Source of the DNA: an uncultured Polyangiaceae bacterium
GTDB taxonomy: Bacteria; Myxococcota_A; Polyangia; Polyangiales; Houyiibacteriaceae
Direction of reading: 5' to 3'
Length of the DNA stretch: 7,435 nt
Assembly: GCA_947259605.1 (NCBI GenBank)
Contig: CAMYMX010000154.1
Span: forward strand, 1-7,435
Below are positions 1 to 5,396 of this stretch, piece by piece. Numbering within the stretch: the first letter of the stretch is position 1; each line of letters starts with the position of its first letter. Both the position numbers and the translations under genes were made by a program. The notes under the pieces are model-generated. The model made no database searches. It was not told the origin of the DNA and saw nothing but the letters and a program-made list of their open reading frames with translations.

Positions 1-901
1 CGCTTTCTCGAACAGCAATCCACGAAGCATCTTCAGCGCCGTCTCGCGGTTTTGATGCTGCGAGCGCTCCGCCTCGCAGCGCACGGTGAAGCCGCTGGGG
101 ACGTGCTTGATCCGAATGGCCGATTCGGTCCGGTTGACATGCTGGCCGCCGGCGCCGCCCGAGCGCATCGTGCTGACCTCGAGGTCTTCGTCGCGAATCT
201 CAATTTCCCCCTCGGTGAGGTCGTCACCAAGGTCTGGGACGACGCTGACGCCGGCAAACGAAGTGTGCCGGCGCTTGTTGGCGTCGAACGGGCTGATGCG
301 GATCAGCCGGTGGACCCCGTTCTCGGCGCGGAGGTAACCGTAGGCGTTGGCGCCGCGAGCGATGAAGCTCGCGTCTTTGATCCCCGCTTCGTCGCCGGGC
401 TGCTTACTGAGAAGCTCGGTCTTGAAGCCGCGCCGCTCGCACCAGCGGAGATACATGCGCAGAAGAATGTCCGCCCAGTCCTGGGCTTCGGTCCCCCCGG
501 CCCCCGGATTGATGGTGACGATCGCGTCGGTGTCGTCGTCCTTGGTCAGCATCCGCTTGAGCTCGAGGGACCGGACCTCGGCCTCGATCGCAGGAAGCTG
601 CTCGGCCACGTCGGCCACGACGCCTTCGTCACCCTCGCTGGCGGCGAGGTCCAAAAGCTCGAGCAGATCATTCGCTTCGCTGTCTACCTGCATGAATTCT
701 CTGAGAGTTTCCTCGGCGGACGCACGCTCGCGCATCAGCTTCTGCGCGCGCTGCTGGTCGTCCCAGAAGCCCTCGGAGGCGCTCAGGTTGCTCAGACGGT
801 CGATTTCGTGGCGCAGGCTATCGAGGTCAAAGGTACCTCCCCAGCGCTTGCATGCGCTGTACGAGGTCTTGCAGTTTTTCTCGGCATTCCCCAGCAGTCA
901 T
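1..901 (-). CDS. prfB: Peptide chain release factor 2 (partial at 3' end, programmed +1 frameshift)
   Basis: Class I release factor that reads UAA and UGA stop codons on the ribosome and triggers hydrolysis of peptidyl-tRNA. The reading frame starts at ATG 901-899, runs 24 codons to an in-frame TGA (829-827), and continues in the +1 frame from GAC (828-826) to the left edge. About 300 residues are visible; the family is usually about 365, so roughly the last 65 lie outside. The RF2 stop-recognition tripeptide SPF is at residues 203-205 (context RISPFDANKRRHTSFA), and the catalytic GGQ loop is at 251-253 (SGGAGGQHVNRTES). Both positions are within two residues of those I recall for E. coli RF2. 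SPF rather than PxT separates it from RF1. The start is favoured because an in-frame stop lies upstream and the 24-codon leader matches the usual prfB layout. The ribosome binding site is weak (AGGG four bases before ATG). Confidence 0.97.
826..842 (-). promoter_or_regulatory. prfB programmed +1 ribosomal frameshift site
   Basis: Read on the minus strand, the sequence is GGGGAGG TAC CTT TGA C. The Shine-Dalgarno-like GGGGAGG sits at 842-836, three bases (TAC) before the slippery CTT (832-830), followed by TGA (829-827) and C. The known E. coli site is AGGGGG TAT CTT TGA C, so the internal SD, spacing, slippery codon and poor UGA-C stop context are all kept. In this family, low RF2 lets the ribosome slip forward at CTT and make full-length RF2, while ample RF2 terminates at UGA after 24 residues. 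This is autoregulation by the product. Conservation of the protein on both sides of the shift, in two different frames, supports a real site rather than a sequencing error. Confidence 0.95.
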
Positions 902-914
902 CGCCCTGCGCGCG

Positions 915-943
915 GACGTACCCTGGTGTCGTCCCGCTGTCAA
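915..943 (-). promoter_or_regulatory. Candidate prfB promoter
   Basis: On the minus strand a perfect -35 hexamer TTGACA (943-938) is followed by a 17-base spacer and a poor -10 hexamer TACGTC (920-915), which keeps only the leading TA of the consensus. Transcription from it would begin close to 908, leaving a leader of only about seven bases before the prfB ATG. An 8-bp palindrome AGGGCCCT (945-952) lies directly upstream of the -35 and could be an operator. The -35 match is seen in the sequence; promoter activity is inference. Confidence 0.3.
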
Positions 944-1000
944 AAGGGCCCTGAAAGAACCGGGGCGCGAAAAAAAGCGCGACACGGGGCTGCGTCGAAC

Positions 1001-1058
1001 GGCTCGGCTTGCAAGGGTGGCCGGATGGACTGGGGGCCTAGGCCACGCAAGCCGAGCC
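1001..1058. repeat. Bulged 18-bp stem-loop inside the inverted-repeat block
   Basis: GGCTCGGCTTGC (1001-1012) pairs perfectly with GCAAGCCGAGCC (1047-1058). A four-base bulge (AAGG, 1013-1016) follows on the left side only, then a second perfect stem GTGGCC (1017-1022) with GGCCAC (1041-1046), and an 18-base loop. The right side also contains a perfect 10-bp palindrome GGCCTAGGCC (1035-1044). There is no following T tract in either direction, so it does not look like an intrinsic terminator. It could be a structured RNA element, a protein-binding site or part of the surrounding repeat. Confidence 0.6.
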
Positions 1059-1071
1059 TCGGAGCTCGCGC

Positions 1072-1102
1072 CAATCGGAGCGGCGTGCTGTCGTGCCGAT
1101 TG
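1072..1102. repeat. Short 7-bp stem-loop
   Basis: CAATCGG (1072-1078) is the perfect reverse complement of CCGATTG (1096-1102) with a 17-base loop. It lies between the bulged stem-loop and the right arm of the 37-nt inverted repeat. Alone it would be unremarkable; its place inside the block is the reason to list it. Confidence 0.4.
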
Positions 1103-1143
1103 TCACTCACACGTCGACTCCGCCCCATATCGCGCTTTCTTTC

Positions 1144-1166
1144 GCGCCCCTCCATACGGAGACATC
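1144..1166 (-). repeat. Intergenic direct repeat, copy 1
   Basis: On the minus strand this reads TCTCCGTATGGAGGGGCGC preceded by GATG. It is identical over 19 bases (1144-1162) to a second copy at 1407-1425, and 21 of 23 bases match when extended to 1166. The motif has its own dyad, CTCC-GTAT-GGAG. This copy runs into the right arm of the inverted-repeat block, overlapping it by seven bases. In both copies a TTGGGA motif occurs a short way upstream on the minus strand, at differing distances. Confidence 0.7.
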
Positions 1167-1202
1167 AACGACAACGTTCCCAACCGGCAGGCGGCAGCGC
1201 GA

Positions 1203-1258
1203 GCCCGAAGGGCGAAGCCCGGCGCGAAGCGCCGGCAAGGCGGAGCGCAGCGACCGCC
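1203..1258. repeat. Tandem GAA-triloop hairpin array
   Basis: Three consecutive hairpins fill this stretch: GCCC-GAA-GGGC (1203-1213), CCGGCGC-GAA-GCGCCGG (1219-1235) and GGCGG-N10-CCGCC (1239-1258). The first competes with an overlapping alternative, GGGC-GAA-GCCC (1210-1220), so the stems are mutually exclusive. The repeated use of a GAA loop between GC-only stems gives the stretch a regular, repetitive texture unlike the coding DNA nearby. It may be a dispersed palindromic element; I see no protein-coding or terminator signature. Confidence 0.55.
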
Positions 1259-1274
1259 GCGCCGGAGGATTACA

Positions 1275-1337
1275 GGTGGGGGTGGGCGGGGCGGTGCAAA
1301 CAAGCCGTACCAGCAAACCCACTCAAGACCCACCCCC
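1275..1337. repeat. G-rich tract with distant C-rich complement
   Basis: The plus strand at 1275-1294 carries G runs of 2, 5, 3, 4 and 2 separated by single bases, which could form a two-tier G-quadruplex. GGGGGTGGG (1278-1286) is perfectly complementary to CCCACCCCC (1329-1337), 42 bases downstream, so a duplex stem-loop and a quadruplex are alternative structures. No function can be assigned from sequence. Confidence 0.4.
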
Positions 1338-1406
1338 CAAACACCCGCGGCAGCGCAAGCCGCTCGACGCCGCCGCGTCCGCCGAACCCCCGCATCACGT
1401 TCCCAA

Positions 1407-1429
1407 GCGCCCCTCCATACGGAGATGTC
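1407..1429 (-). repeat. Intergenic direct repeat, copy 2
   Basis: Second copy of the 19-bp perfect repeat, in the same orientation as copy 1 and 244 bp after it. Beyond the shared core, this copy is not followed on the minus strand by the purine tract and GCGCGA that follow copy 1. It is therefore either truncated or a shorter member of the repeat family. Confidence 0.7.
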
Positions 1430-1544
1430 GGTCCCAATCGCGAGCACGCCCGTCGCGAGCCGTTCTCCGATTCTACATTTCGCATCCTCGTGCTGGCACG
1501 ATTTGGCTTGTGTTCGTAGGGGGTTTCCGGTTCACTTGCCGGTC

Positions 1545-2477
1545 ATGTGCCGTTGGAGGGGTTTCCCCTTTGCCATGTTTGCCGTCGCGCTCGTTGCGAT
1601 GACGGGCTGTGATACCGAGAAGCTTGCGGCGGATTCGACTGCGGCGCTTTTTGGGCGAGCGGCTCCTGGCATCGAGCAGCACTGGGATTACGACCTCGTC
1701 GGGAAGTCGTTTCCGGCGAGCATCATTCAGCTCGAAGGCCTGCTGCGGGTCGTCCCCGACAACGAGATCATCGGCTTGTCGTTGGTCGGCGCCTACATCG
1801 GATACGGCACCGGTTGGATCGAGGACCGCGTCGAGGTCGCGGATATCGAGGACGACTGGGAAGAGGCCGAGTACCTCCGCCGCCGGGCGCTGGTGATGTA
1901 CACGCGAGCCTGGGACCTCTCCCAGCACTTCCTGCGCCTTCGGGACCCCGGGTTCGATGACGCGCTCAAGGGCGGGGTCGACAGCCTCGAAGCCTGGCTC
2001 GACGCGGTGTTCGTCGAAAAGCAGGACGCGGCGATCCTTCTGTGGGCAGGGGCGTCGCTCGGGGCGCGAATCAACATGGGCATGGAAGACATGGACACGG
2101 TGGCGGACCTTCCGCTCGCCAAGGTGATTCTCGGCCACTCGGTCGAGCTCGACCCGGACTTCATGTTCATGATCGGCAAGATGACCATGGGCGTGCTTGC
2201 GGCCTCGGAGTTCCCACCTGACATGGACCGGGCGAAGCTGATTCTGGACGAGGTGCTCGAGAAGACGGAGCGCCGAAACCTCATGGTTCAGATGAACATG
2301 GCCCGTCACTACGCCGTGAACATCGGTGACCACAAGCTCTTCAGGGAGCTTTTGCAAGAGGTGGTCGATGCGGGCGACGTGCTCCCCGAAGCACGGCTGT
2401 CGAACGCGATCGCGCGGCGCCGGGCGGAGCGTTACCTCGGTCAGATCGAGTATTTCTTCAGCGACCTCAGCGAGTGA
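1545..2477 (+). CDS. TatT-like (TRAP transporter T-component family) lipoprotein
   Basis: Predicted 310-residue exported lipoprotein. The N-terminus has Arg at 3 and 5, a hydrophobic run (residues 9-19, FAMFAVALVAM) and a lipobox-like MTGC with the lipidated Cys at 22. The rest is acidic and helical, with a conserved-looking segment around residues 71-90 (PDNEIIGLSLVGAYIGYGTG) and repeated helix pairs. This matches my memory of the TatT family, TPR-like periplasmic lipoproteins that partner some TRAP solute-binding proteins. No TRAP P, Q or M gene is next to it, so a role outside TRAP uptake is possible. The residue after Cys is Asp, which in E. coli would favour inner-membrane retention. The start is uncertain: ATG 1545 gives the best signal peptide but AGGGGG lies 21 bases upstream, while in-frame ATG 1575 has GGAGGGG 13 bases upstream but loses the basic N-terminus. 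Confidence 0.75.
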   Translation: MCRWRGFPFAMFAVALVAMTGCDTEKLAADSTAALFGRAAPGIEQHWDYDLVGKSFPASIIQLEGLLRVVPDNEIIGLSLVGAYIGYGTGWIEDRVEVADIEDDWEEAEYLRRRALVMYTRAWDLSQHFLRLRDPGFDDALKGGVDSLEAWLDAVFVEKQDAAILLWAGASLGARINMGMEDMDTVADLPLAKVILGHSVELDPDFMFMIGKMTMGVLAASEFPPDMDRAKLILDEVLEKTERRNLMVQMNMARHYAVNIGDHKLFRELLQEVVDAGDVLPEARLSNAIARRRAERYLGQIEYFFSDLSE

Positions 2478-2496
2478 GCCACCGCGGCAGGCAGCC

Positions 2497-2829
2497 ATGC
2501 TCATCGTCTTGAACACGCTCGTATCGGCGCTCGTCATTGGCGTCGCGGCGTGGCTCTCTCGACGACATCCTTCGAGCGCCGGGTTTCTCATCGCGCTGCC
2601 GTTGGCGACGATGCTCGTCTTGCCACTGGCCTATCTGCAGCACCGCGACCCGGGCAGCGCGTTCCAGATGGCGCGCAGCATCCTGGTGGCGCTCCCCATC
2701 ACGGTGCTGTTTTTCGCCCCGTTTCTGATGCGGGACCGCTTCTCGTTTTGGGGCGCCTACGCCCTGGGATGCGCGCTCTTGCCGATCGGCTATCTCTTGC
2801 ACCGCGCGATCATGAGGGCGCTGAGCTGA
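2497..2829 (+). CDS. Small four-helix membrane protein, DUF3147/GlpM-like
   Basis: Predicted 110-residue inner-membrane protein with four hydrophobic helices at about residues 2-20, 28-47, 60-78 and 82-101, joined by short charged loops (SRRHPSS, QHRDPGS, MRDR). The pattern of a short first helix, an AGFLIALPL-type second helix and a Phe-rich third helix resembles the DUF3147/GlpM group of small membrane proteins as I remember it. That family has no firmly known function. The gene starts 19 bases after the TatT-like stop, so the two are probably cotranscribed. The ribosome binding site is poor (GGCAGG, 2486-2491). A longer frame extends upstream in the same phase, but it overlaps the TatT-like gene and lacks membrane character there, so ATG 2497 is preferred. 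Its TGA stop is followed directly by the stop codon of the convergent SDR gene. Confidence 0.7.
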   Translation: MLIVLNTLVSALVIGVAAWLSRRHPSSAGFLIALPLATMLVLPLAYLQHRDPGSAFQMARSILVALPITVLFFAPFLMRDRFSFWGAYALGCALLPIGYLLHRAIMRALS

Positions 2830-3573
2830 TCAGAGCGCCGCGCCGCCGTGGACGTCGATCGTCTCGCCGGTGAAGTAGTCGCAATCGAAGATGAACTTCA
2901 CCGCGCGCCAGATGTCCTCAGGCTGGCCCATTCGCCCGAGCGGCACCGATGCCTTGATCATGTCGAGGGCCTTTTGGTTCATGTTTGCGGTCATCGAAGT
3001 TTCGGTGGCGCCTGGTGCGACGGCGGCAACGCGGATGCCGTACGGCGCGAACTCTTTCATCCAGGTGCGTGTGTTCGCAGCGAGGGCGGCCTTGGCCGCG
3101 ACGTAGTTGCTCTGGCCGCGGTTGCCGTGACGCGCGATCGATGAAATGTTCACGATGACGCCGGGCTCGTCACGCTCGATCATGTGGGCGACGACCTCTT
3201 GCACCATCAGCGCGGCGCCCGTGAGGTTGATCGCGATGACCAGGTCCCAGTCCTGTCGGGACATGCGCCGGATCTCGCCAGTCTTGCGGCTCTTGCCGAC
3301 CCAAAGGCCGTCGCGGATGATGCCTGCGTTGTTGATGAGGGCGTTGAGACCGCCCATTTGTTTCGCAGCCCAGGGAACGAAGCTCGCGATTTCGTCCTGG
3401 TCGGCGACGTTGAGCCTTCGCCGGTGAATGCCTTCGGGGAGGGCGGCCAGCCCTTCCTCGTTGACGTCGCCGACGACGACCTGGGCGCCTGCGGCGAGAA
3501 GTTGTTTGGCGAAGTGCTCTCCCAGCCCGGAGGCGCCGCCGGTGACGATGACTTTGAGTTTATCGAGCTCCAT
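2830..3573 (-). CDS. Short-chain dehydrogenase/reductase (FabG/HSD10-like)
   Basis: A 247-residue classical SDR that should catalyse NAD(P)-dependent interconversion of an alcohol and a ketone. The dinucleotide-binding motif TGGASGLG is at residues 11-18, NNAG at 81-84, and the catalytic tetrad is Asn116, Ser144, Tyr157 and Lys161 with the standard 13-residue Ser-Tyr spacing. Asp36 at the end of the second strand (VVVGDVN) predicts preference for NAD(H) over NADP(H), as in 3-hydroxyacyl-CoA dehydrogenases of the HSD10 type. A loop at about 88-107 (DGLWVGKSRKTGEIRR) contributes to the substrate side. The start at ATG 3573 has a good AGGAAG seven bases upstream, while the frame continues upstream without SDR character. 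It is the third gene of a probable minus-strand operon, 49 bases after the membrane protein gene. The substrate is unknown; a fatty-acyl or oxoacyl substrate is a guess. Confidence 0.92.
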   Translation of the reverse strand: MELDKLKVIVTGGASGLGEHFAKQLLAAGAQVVVGDVNEEGLAALPEGIHRRRLNVADQDEIASFVPWAAKQMGGLNALINNAGIIRDGLWVGKSRKTGEIRRMSRQDWDLVIAINLTGAALMVQEVVAHMIERDEPGVIVNISSIARHGNRGQSNYVAAKAALAANTRTWMKEFAPYGIRVAAVAPGATETSMTANMNQKALDMIKASVPLGRMGQPEDIWRAVKFIFDCDYFTGETIDVHGGAAL

Positions 3574-3622
3574 AGAGGCGCTTCCTACTCGCTGAGGTGG
3601 CTCGGGTGCAAGCCGGTCGCGC

Positions 3623-4447
3623 CTAGAAGGTGCCGCCAAACGAAAGGCCGGCTCCCCGTCTGGAGATCGAAGGCGCGACCCCCCAGCTGAACTCGTGCCC
3701 CGGCATCGGCTTCTTCCGCGTGTTGTATTCTTCCCAGGCCTTTTCGCTGGGGGCCTCGCGGAACGAAACGCCGAAGGTGGCGAAGCCTACCGCGAAGAAA
3801 ATCGCGCCGATGACGTAGCCGGACGCGCGGTCCGCGCTGCCCATGCTGTCGGGAATCGGCGTGAACGCGACGACCAGGACCCCGGCCAACGCATGGGTGA
3901 GCGCGGCCCAGCGTACCAAGAGGCGCTCGCTCTGGCGGGCTTCTTGGGAGGCCTGCAGCTCGCCCTCGAAGTGTGCGAGCTCGACGTCGGTGATGCCGTC
4001 TTCGCGCGCCTTCTCCCAACGCTTTTGCCGGCGTGTCTCATGGGCGATGCGGGTCGCAGCGAACACGCCCGCGGTCAGATCGGCCATGCCGAGCGTCATG
4101 AACATGACCCCGAGGCCGCGCGAGTATTGACTCCCCGGTGGGTCTTCGATGAGGCGCCAGGCCGACAGACCGAGCAGAATCGAGCCGCCGGCAATCCCGG
4201 CAGCGGCCACGAACTTCTGCGTGGTGATCATTTCTTTTGCCGAGCTCGTGAGCAGCTCGTCCAGGATCTCCGCGTTGTATGCCAGGGCGTCGCGGTCAAA
4301 GAGGTCGGGCTCTTGCGTGATCACGGCGGCGTCCGCCTCGACGTTCGCGTTGCTGTCCTGGTCTTCGTCTTGCGCGGCTGCCGTCGCGGGCAACAGCGGG
4401 AGAGAAAGCAACGCGAGAACTGGAATCAAGGTCGGGATGGGTCGCAT
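3623..4447 (-). CDS. Signal-peptide-bearing membrane protein of unknown function
   Basis: I do not recognise this 274-residue protein. It begins with a typical Sec signal peptide (basic Arg2, hydrophobic run, cleavage likely after AAA at residue 25). An acidic Asp/Glu/Asn-rich stretch follows at 27-41. Four hydrophobic segments lie at about 79-97, 111-131, 177-196 and 209-229. Between the second and third is a long charged helix (133-176, rich in Arg, Glu and Gln) that could form a coiled coil. The C-terminus (FSWGVAPSISRRGAGLSFGGTF) alternates polar and hydrophobic residues and ends in Phe, which resembles the last strand of an outer-membrane protein. That sits oddly with four helical segments. 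The gene lies between two SDR genes, 43 and 49 bases from them, which suggests cotranscription. The start ATG 4447 is chosen for the signal peptide; the SD is weak (AGGG, nine bases upstream). Confidence 0.8.
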   Translation of the reverse strand: MRPIPTLIPVLALLSLPLLPATAAAQDEDQDSNANVEADAAVITQEPDLFDRDALAYNAEILDELLTSSAKEMITTQKFVAAAGIAGGSILLGLSAWRLIEDPPGSQYSRGLGVMFMTLGMADLTAGVFAATRIAHETRRQKRWEKAREDGITDVELAHFEGELQASQEARQSERLLVRWAALTHALAGVLVVAFTPIPDSMGSADRASGYVIGAIFFAVGFATFGVSFREAPSEKAWEEYNTRKKPMPGHEFSWGVAPSISRRGAGLSFGGTF

Positions 4448-4490
4448 GGGGGTCGGCCCTGGATAGCAGCGAGGGTCTGGCGCCGCCAAC

Positions 4491-5318
4491 TTAGCGCTTG
4501 CTGCGCTTCTCGAGGAACTTCTCGTGGGCCTTGCTGAGGGACTCATAGAAGCGCTGCGGAGATGTGCGCTTCAGGCGCCAAGCGACGCGCCCGTCTCGCA
4601 TCGGCTGCACGTAGAGCTTACCGTCCCGCACGGCATCGATCGCTGCTTTCGCAACGTCCGCGGCCTGGACTTTGGAGCGCTCCATCCAGCGAATGACCTG
4701 TGCGTCCTCTTTTTCGCTGGTGGCGCCGCGCCCCGATTCGATGATGTTCGTTCGGAAAAACGTAGGACAGACCGCCGTGACTCGGATGCCCTGAGATCTG
4801 TATTCGGCGAATAGGGTCTCGCTCAGCGAAACCACGCCTGCCTTGGTGACGTTGTAGGCCGACATCGCCGGTGGCGCGATTAGGCCCGCGGCGGATGCGA
4901 CGTTGACGATGTACCCGCGCCCCTGAGGCCGCATCTTTTGAATCGCCGCCTGGCAGCCGTACACCACGCCCCAAAGATTGATGTCTACGGCCCAGCGCCA
5001 GTCCTCGATCGAGATCTCTTCGAAGGGGCCGCCCACGGCGACGCCGGCGTTGTTCGCGATGAAATCGACGCCTCCGAGCCGCTTGTCCGTTTCTTCGACC
5101 AGCGCGAAGACCGCGTCGCGGTCGGTCACATCGCAAGGAATGACCTCGGCCTGAGCGCCCATCGCGCGAGCCTGCTCGGCGGTCTGCTCGGCGGACACTG
5201 GATTGATGTCCGATACAATCAAGGAGGCGCCACGCCCGGCGAGGTCGAGAGCCAGGGCGCGGCCGAGACCGCTTCCGGCGCCGGTGACGACCGCCCGGAG
5301 CGGTTTGGGGAAAGACAT
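4491..5318 (-). CDS. Short-chain dehydrogenase/reductase, first gene of the operon
   Basis: A 275-residue classical SDR. TGAGSGLG (residues 12-19) binds the dinucleotide, Asp37 in IVSDIN favours NAD(H), NNAG is at 89-92, and the tetrad is Asn114, Ser142, Tyr155 and Lys159. After the catalytic core come VCPTFFRTNI and a C-terminal extension of about 50 residues with a basic motif (RVAWRLKRTSPQRFYESL). This resembles, from memory, the bacterial SDR group annotated as PRK05650, whose substrates are not established. The extension sets it apart from FabG-like enzymes of about 245 residues. The ATG at 5318 is the first Met before the Rossmann fold; I see no good Shine-Dalgarno before it, and the upstream part of the frame is low-complexity and unlike an SDR. 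It lies divergent to the AGPS-like gene, 78 bases apart. Its stop is 43 bases before the membrane protein start. Confidence 0.92.
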   Translation of the reverse strand: MSFPKPLRAVVTGAGSGLGRALALDLAGRGASLIVSDINPVSAEQTAEQARAMGAQAEVIPCDVTDRDAVFALVEETDKRLGGVDFIANNAGVAVGGPFEEISIEDWRWAVDINLWGVVYGCQAAIQKMRPQGRGYIVNVASAAGLIAPPAMSAYNVTKAGVVSLSETLFAEYRSQGIRVTAVCPTFFRTNIIESGRGATSEKEDAQVIRWMERSKVQAADVAKAAIDAVRDGKLYVQPMRDGRVAWRLKRTSPQRFYESLSKAHEKFLEKRSKR

Positions 5319-5396
5319 GCACGGAGGGAAGCCCCGAACCGGCTGTCGGTCAAGGCGCTTGCAAGAGGACCCGCCGATGGTGGAAGGTCGCAGCCG
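5319..5396. promoter_or_regulatory. Short divergent promoter region between SDR operon and AGPS-like gene
   Basis: All promoter signals for both directions must fit into these 78 bases or within the genes. A TTGACC on the minus strand (5353-5348) could be a -35 element, but the hexamer 17 bases further (TTCCCT) is a poor -10. The overlapping dyads CAAG-GCG-CTTG (5351-5361) and CTTGCAAG (5358-5365) lie near the middle and could form an operator serving both directions. A likely ribosome binding site for the plus-strand gene is GGAAGG (5382-5387), nine bases before its ATG. Confidence 0.3.

Larger units (their letters stand above)
962..1150. repeat. 189-bp block bounded by 37-nt inverted repeats (MITE/REP-like)
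   Basis: The left arm, 962-998, is the reverse complement of the right arm, 1114-1150, at 32 of 37 positions. Both arms begin GGGGCGCG, then a seven-base purine tract, then GCGCGA, and end GTCGA. The 115-bp interior holds two more hairpins (1001-1058 and 1072-1102), so the block can fold as a long closing stem with two side hairpins. No transposase or RAYT gene is present and no obvious target-site duplication flanks the block. A non-autonomous element or a pair of inverted copies of a dispersed intergenic repeat are both possible. The structure is seen directly; the mobile origin is inference. Confidence 0.6.
902..1544. other. Repeat- and hairpin-rich divergent intergenic region
   Basis: This 643-bp stretch between prfB (leftward) and the TatT-like gene (rightward) has open frames on both strands. 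Their translations are low-complexity Arg/Ala/Pro/Ser-rich peptides with no family resemblance and no convincing ribosome binding site, so I call no protein here. No tRNA-like cloverleaf or T-loop motif was found. It holds, left to right: the candidate prfB promoter, an inverted-repeat block (962-1150), the first copy of a 19-bp direct repeat (1144-1162), a GAA-loop hairpin array (1203-1258), a G-rich tract (1275-1294) with a complementary C-rich tract (1329-1337), and the second direct-repeat copy (1407-1425). The last 120 bases before the TatT-like start must hold its promoter, but no clear hexamer pair stands out. Confidence 0.7.

Noticed and set aside
827..832. Frameshift mutation making prfB a pseudogene
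   Set aside because: The TGA sits at the conserved programmed frameshift site with the correct SD and slippery codon, and the downstream protein is intact.
52..954. Long plus-strand open frame opposite prfB
   Set aside because: It is the antisense shadow of prfB in GC-rich DNA; the minus strand carries clear RF2 motifs throughout.
1001..1058. Intrinsic terminator
   Set aside because: The stem is strong, but no T run follows it on either strand and no gene ends nearby.
962..1150. Retron msr/msd RNA
   Set aside because: Inverted arms enclosing hairpins recall a retron, but no reverse transcriptase gene lies nearby and no conserved branching guanosine context can be shown.
1103..1485. Small open frames on both strands of the intergenic repeat region (for example peptides containing SPYGGA or GARKKARYG)
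   Set aside because: They are translations of the repeat units themselves; the same peptide-like strings recur on both strands because the DNA repeats, and no ribosome binding site is convincing.
852..1544. Long 5' extension of the TatT-like frame (plus strand, open from 852)
   Set aside because: It overlaps prfB and the repeat block, translates to Arg/Ala/Pro-rich low-complexity sequence, and would bury the signal peptide and lipobox internally.
902..1544. CRISPR array or tRNA/ncRNA gene
   Set aside because: Only two copies of the 19-bp direct repeat, far apart, with no regular spacers; no cloverleaf, T-loop or known RNA signature was found.
1473..2591. 372-codon minus-strand open frame opposite the TatT-like gene
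   Set aside because: Arg/His/Val-rich shadow with no family resemblance, overlapping a well-supported plus-strand gene.
4938..5396. Upstream extension of the AGPS-like frame
   Set aside because: It overlaps the SDR gene on the other strand and shows no AGPS homology; ATG 5397 has a suitable ribosome binding site and begins the WGWG-containing N-terminus.
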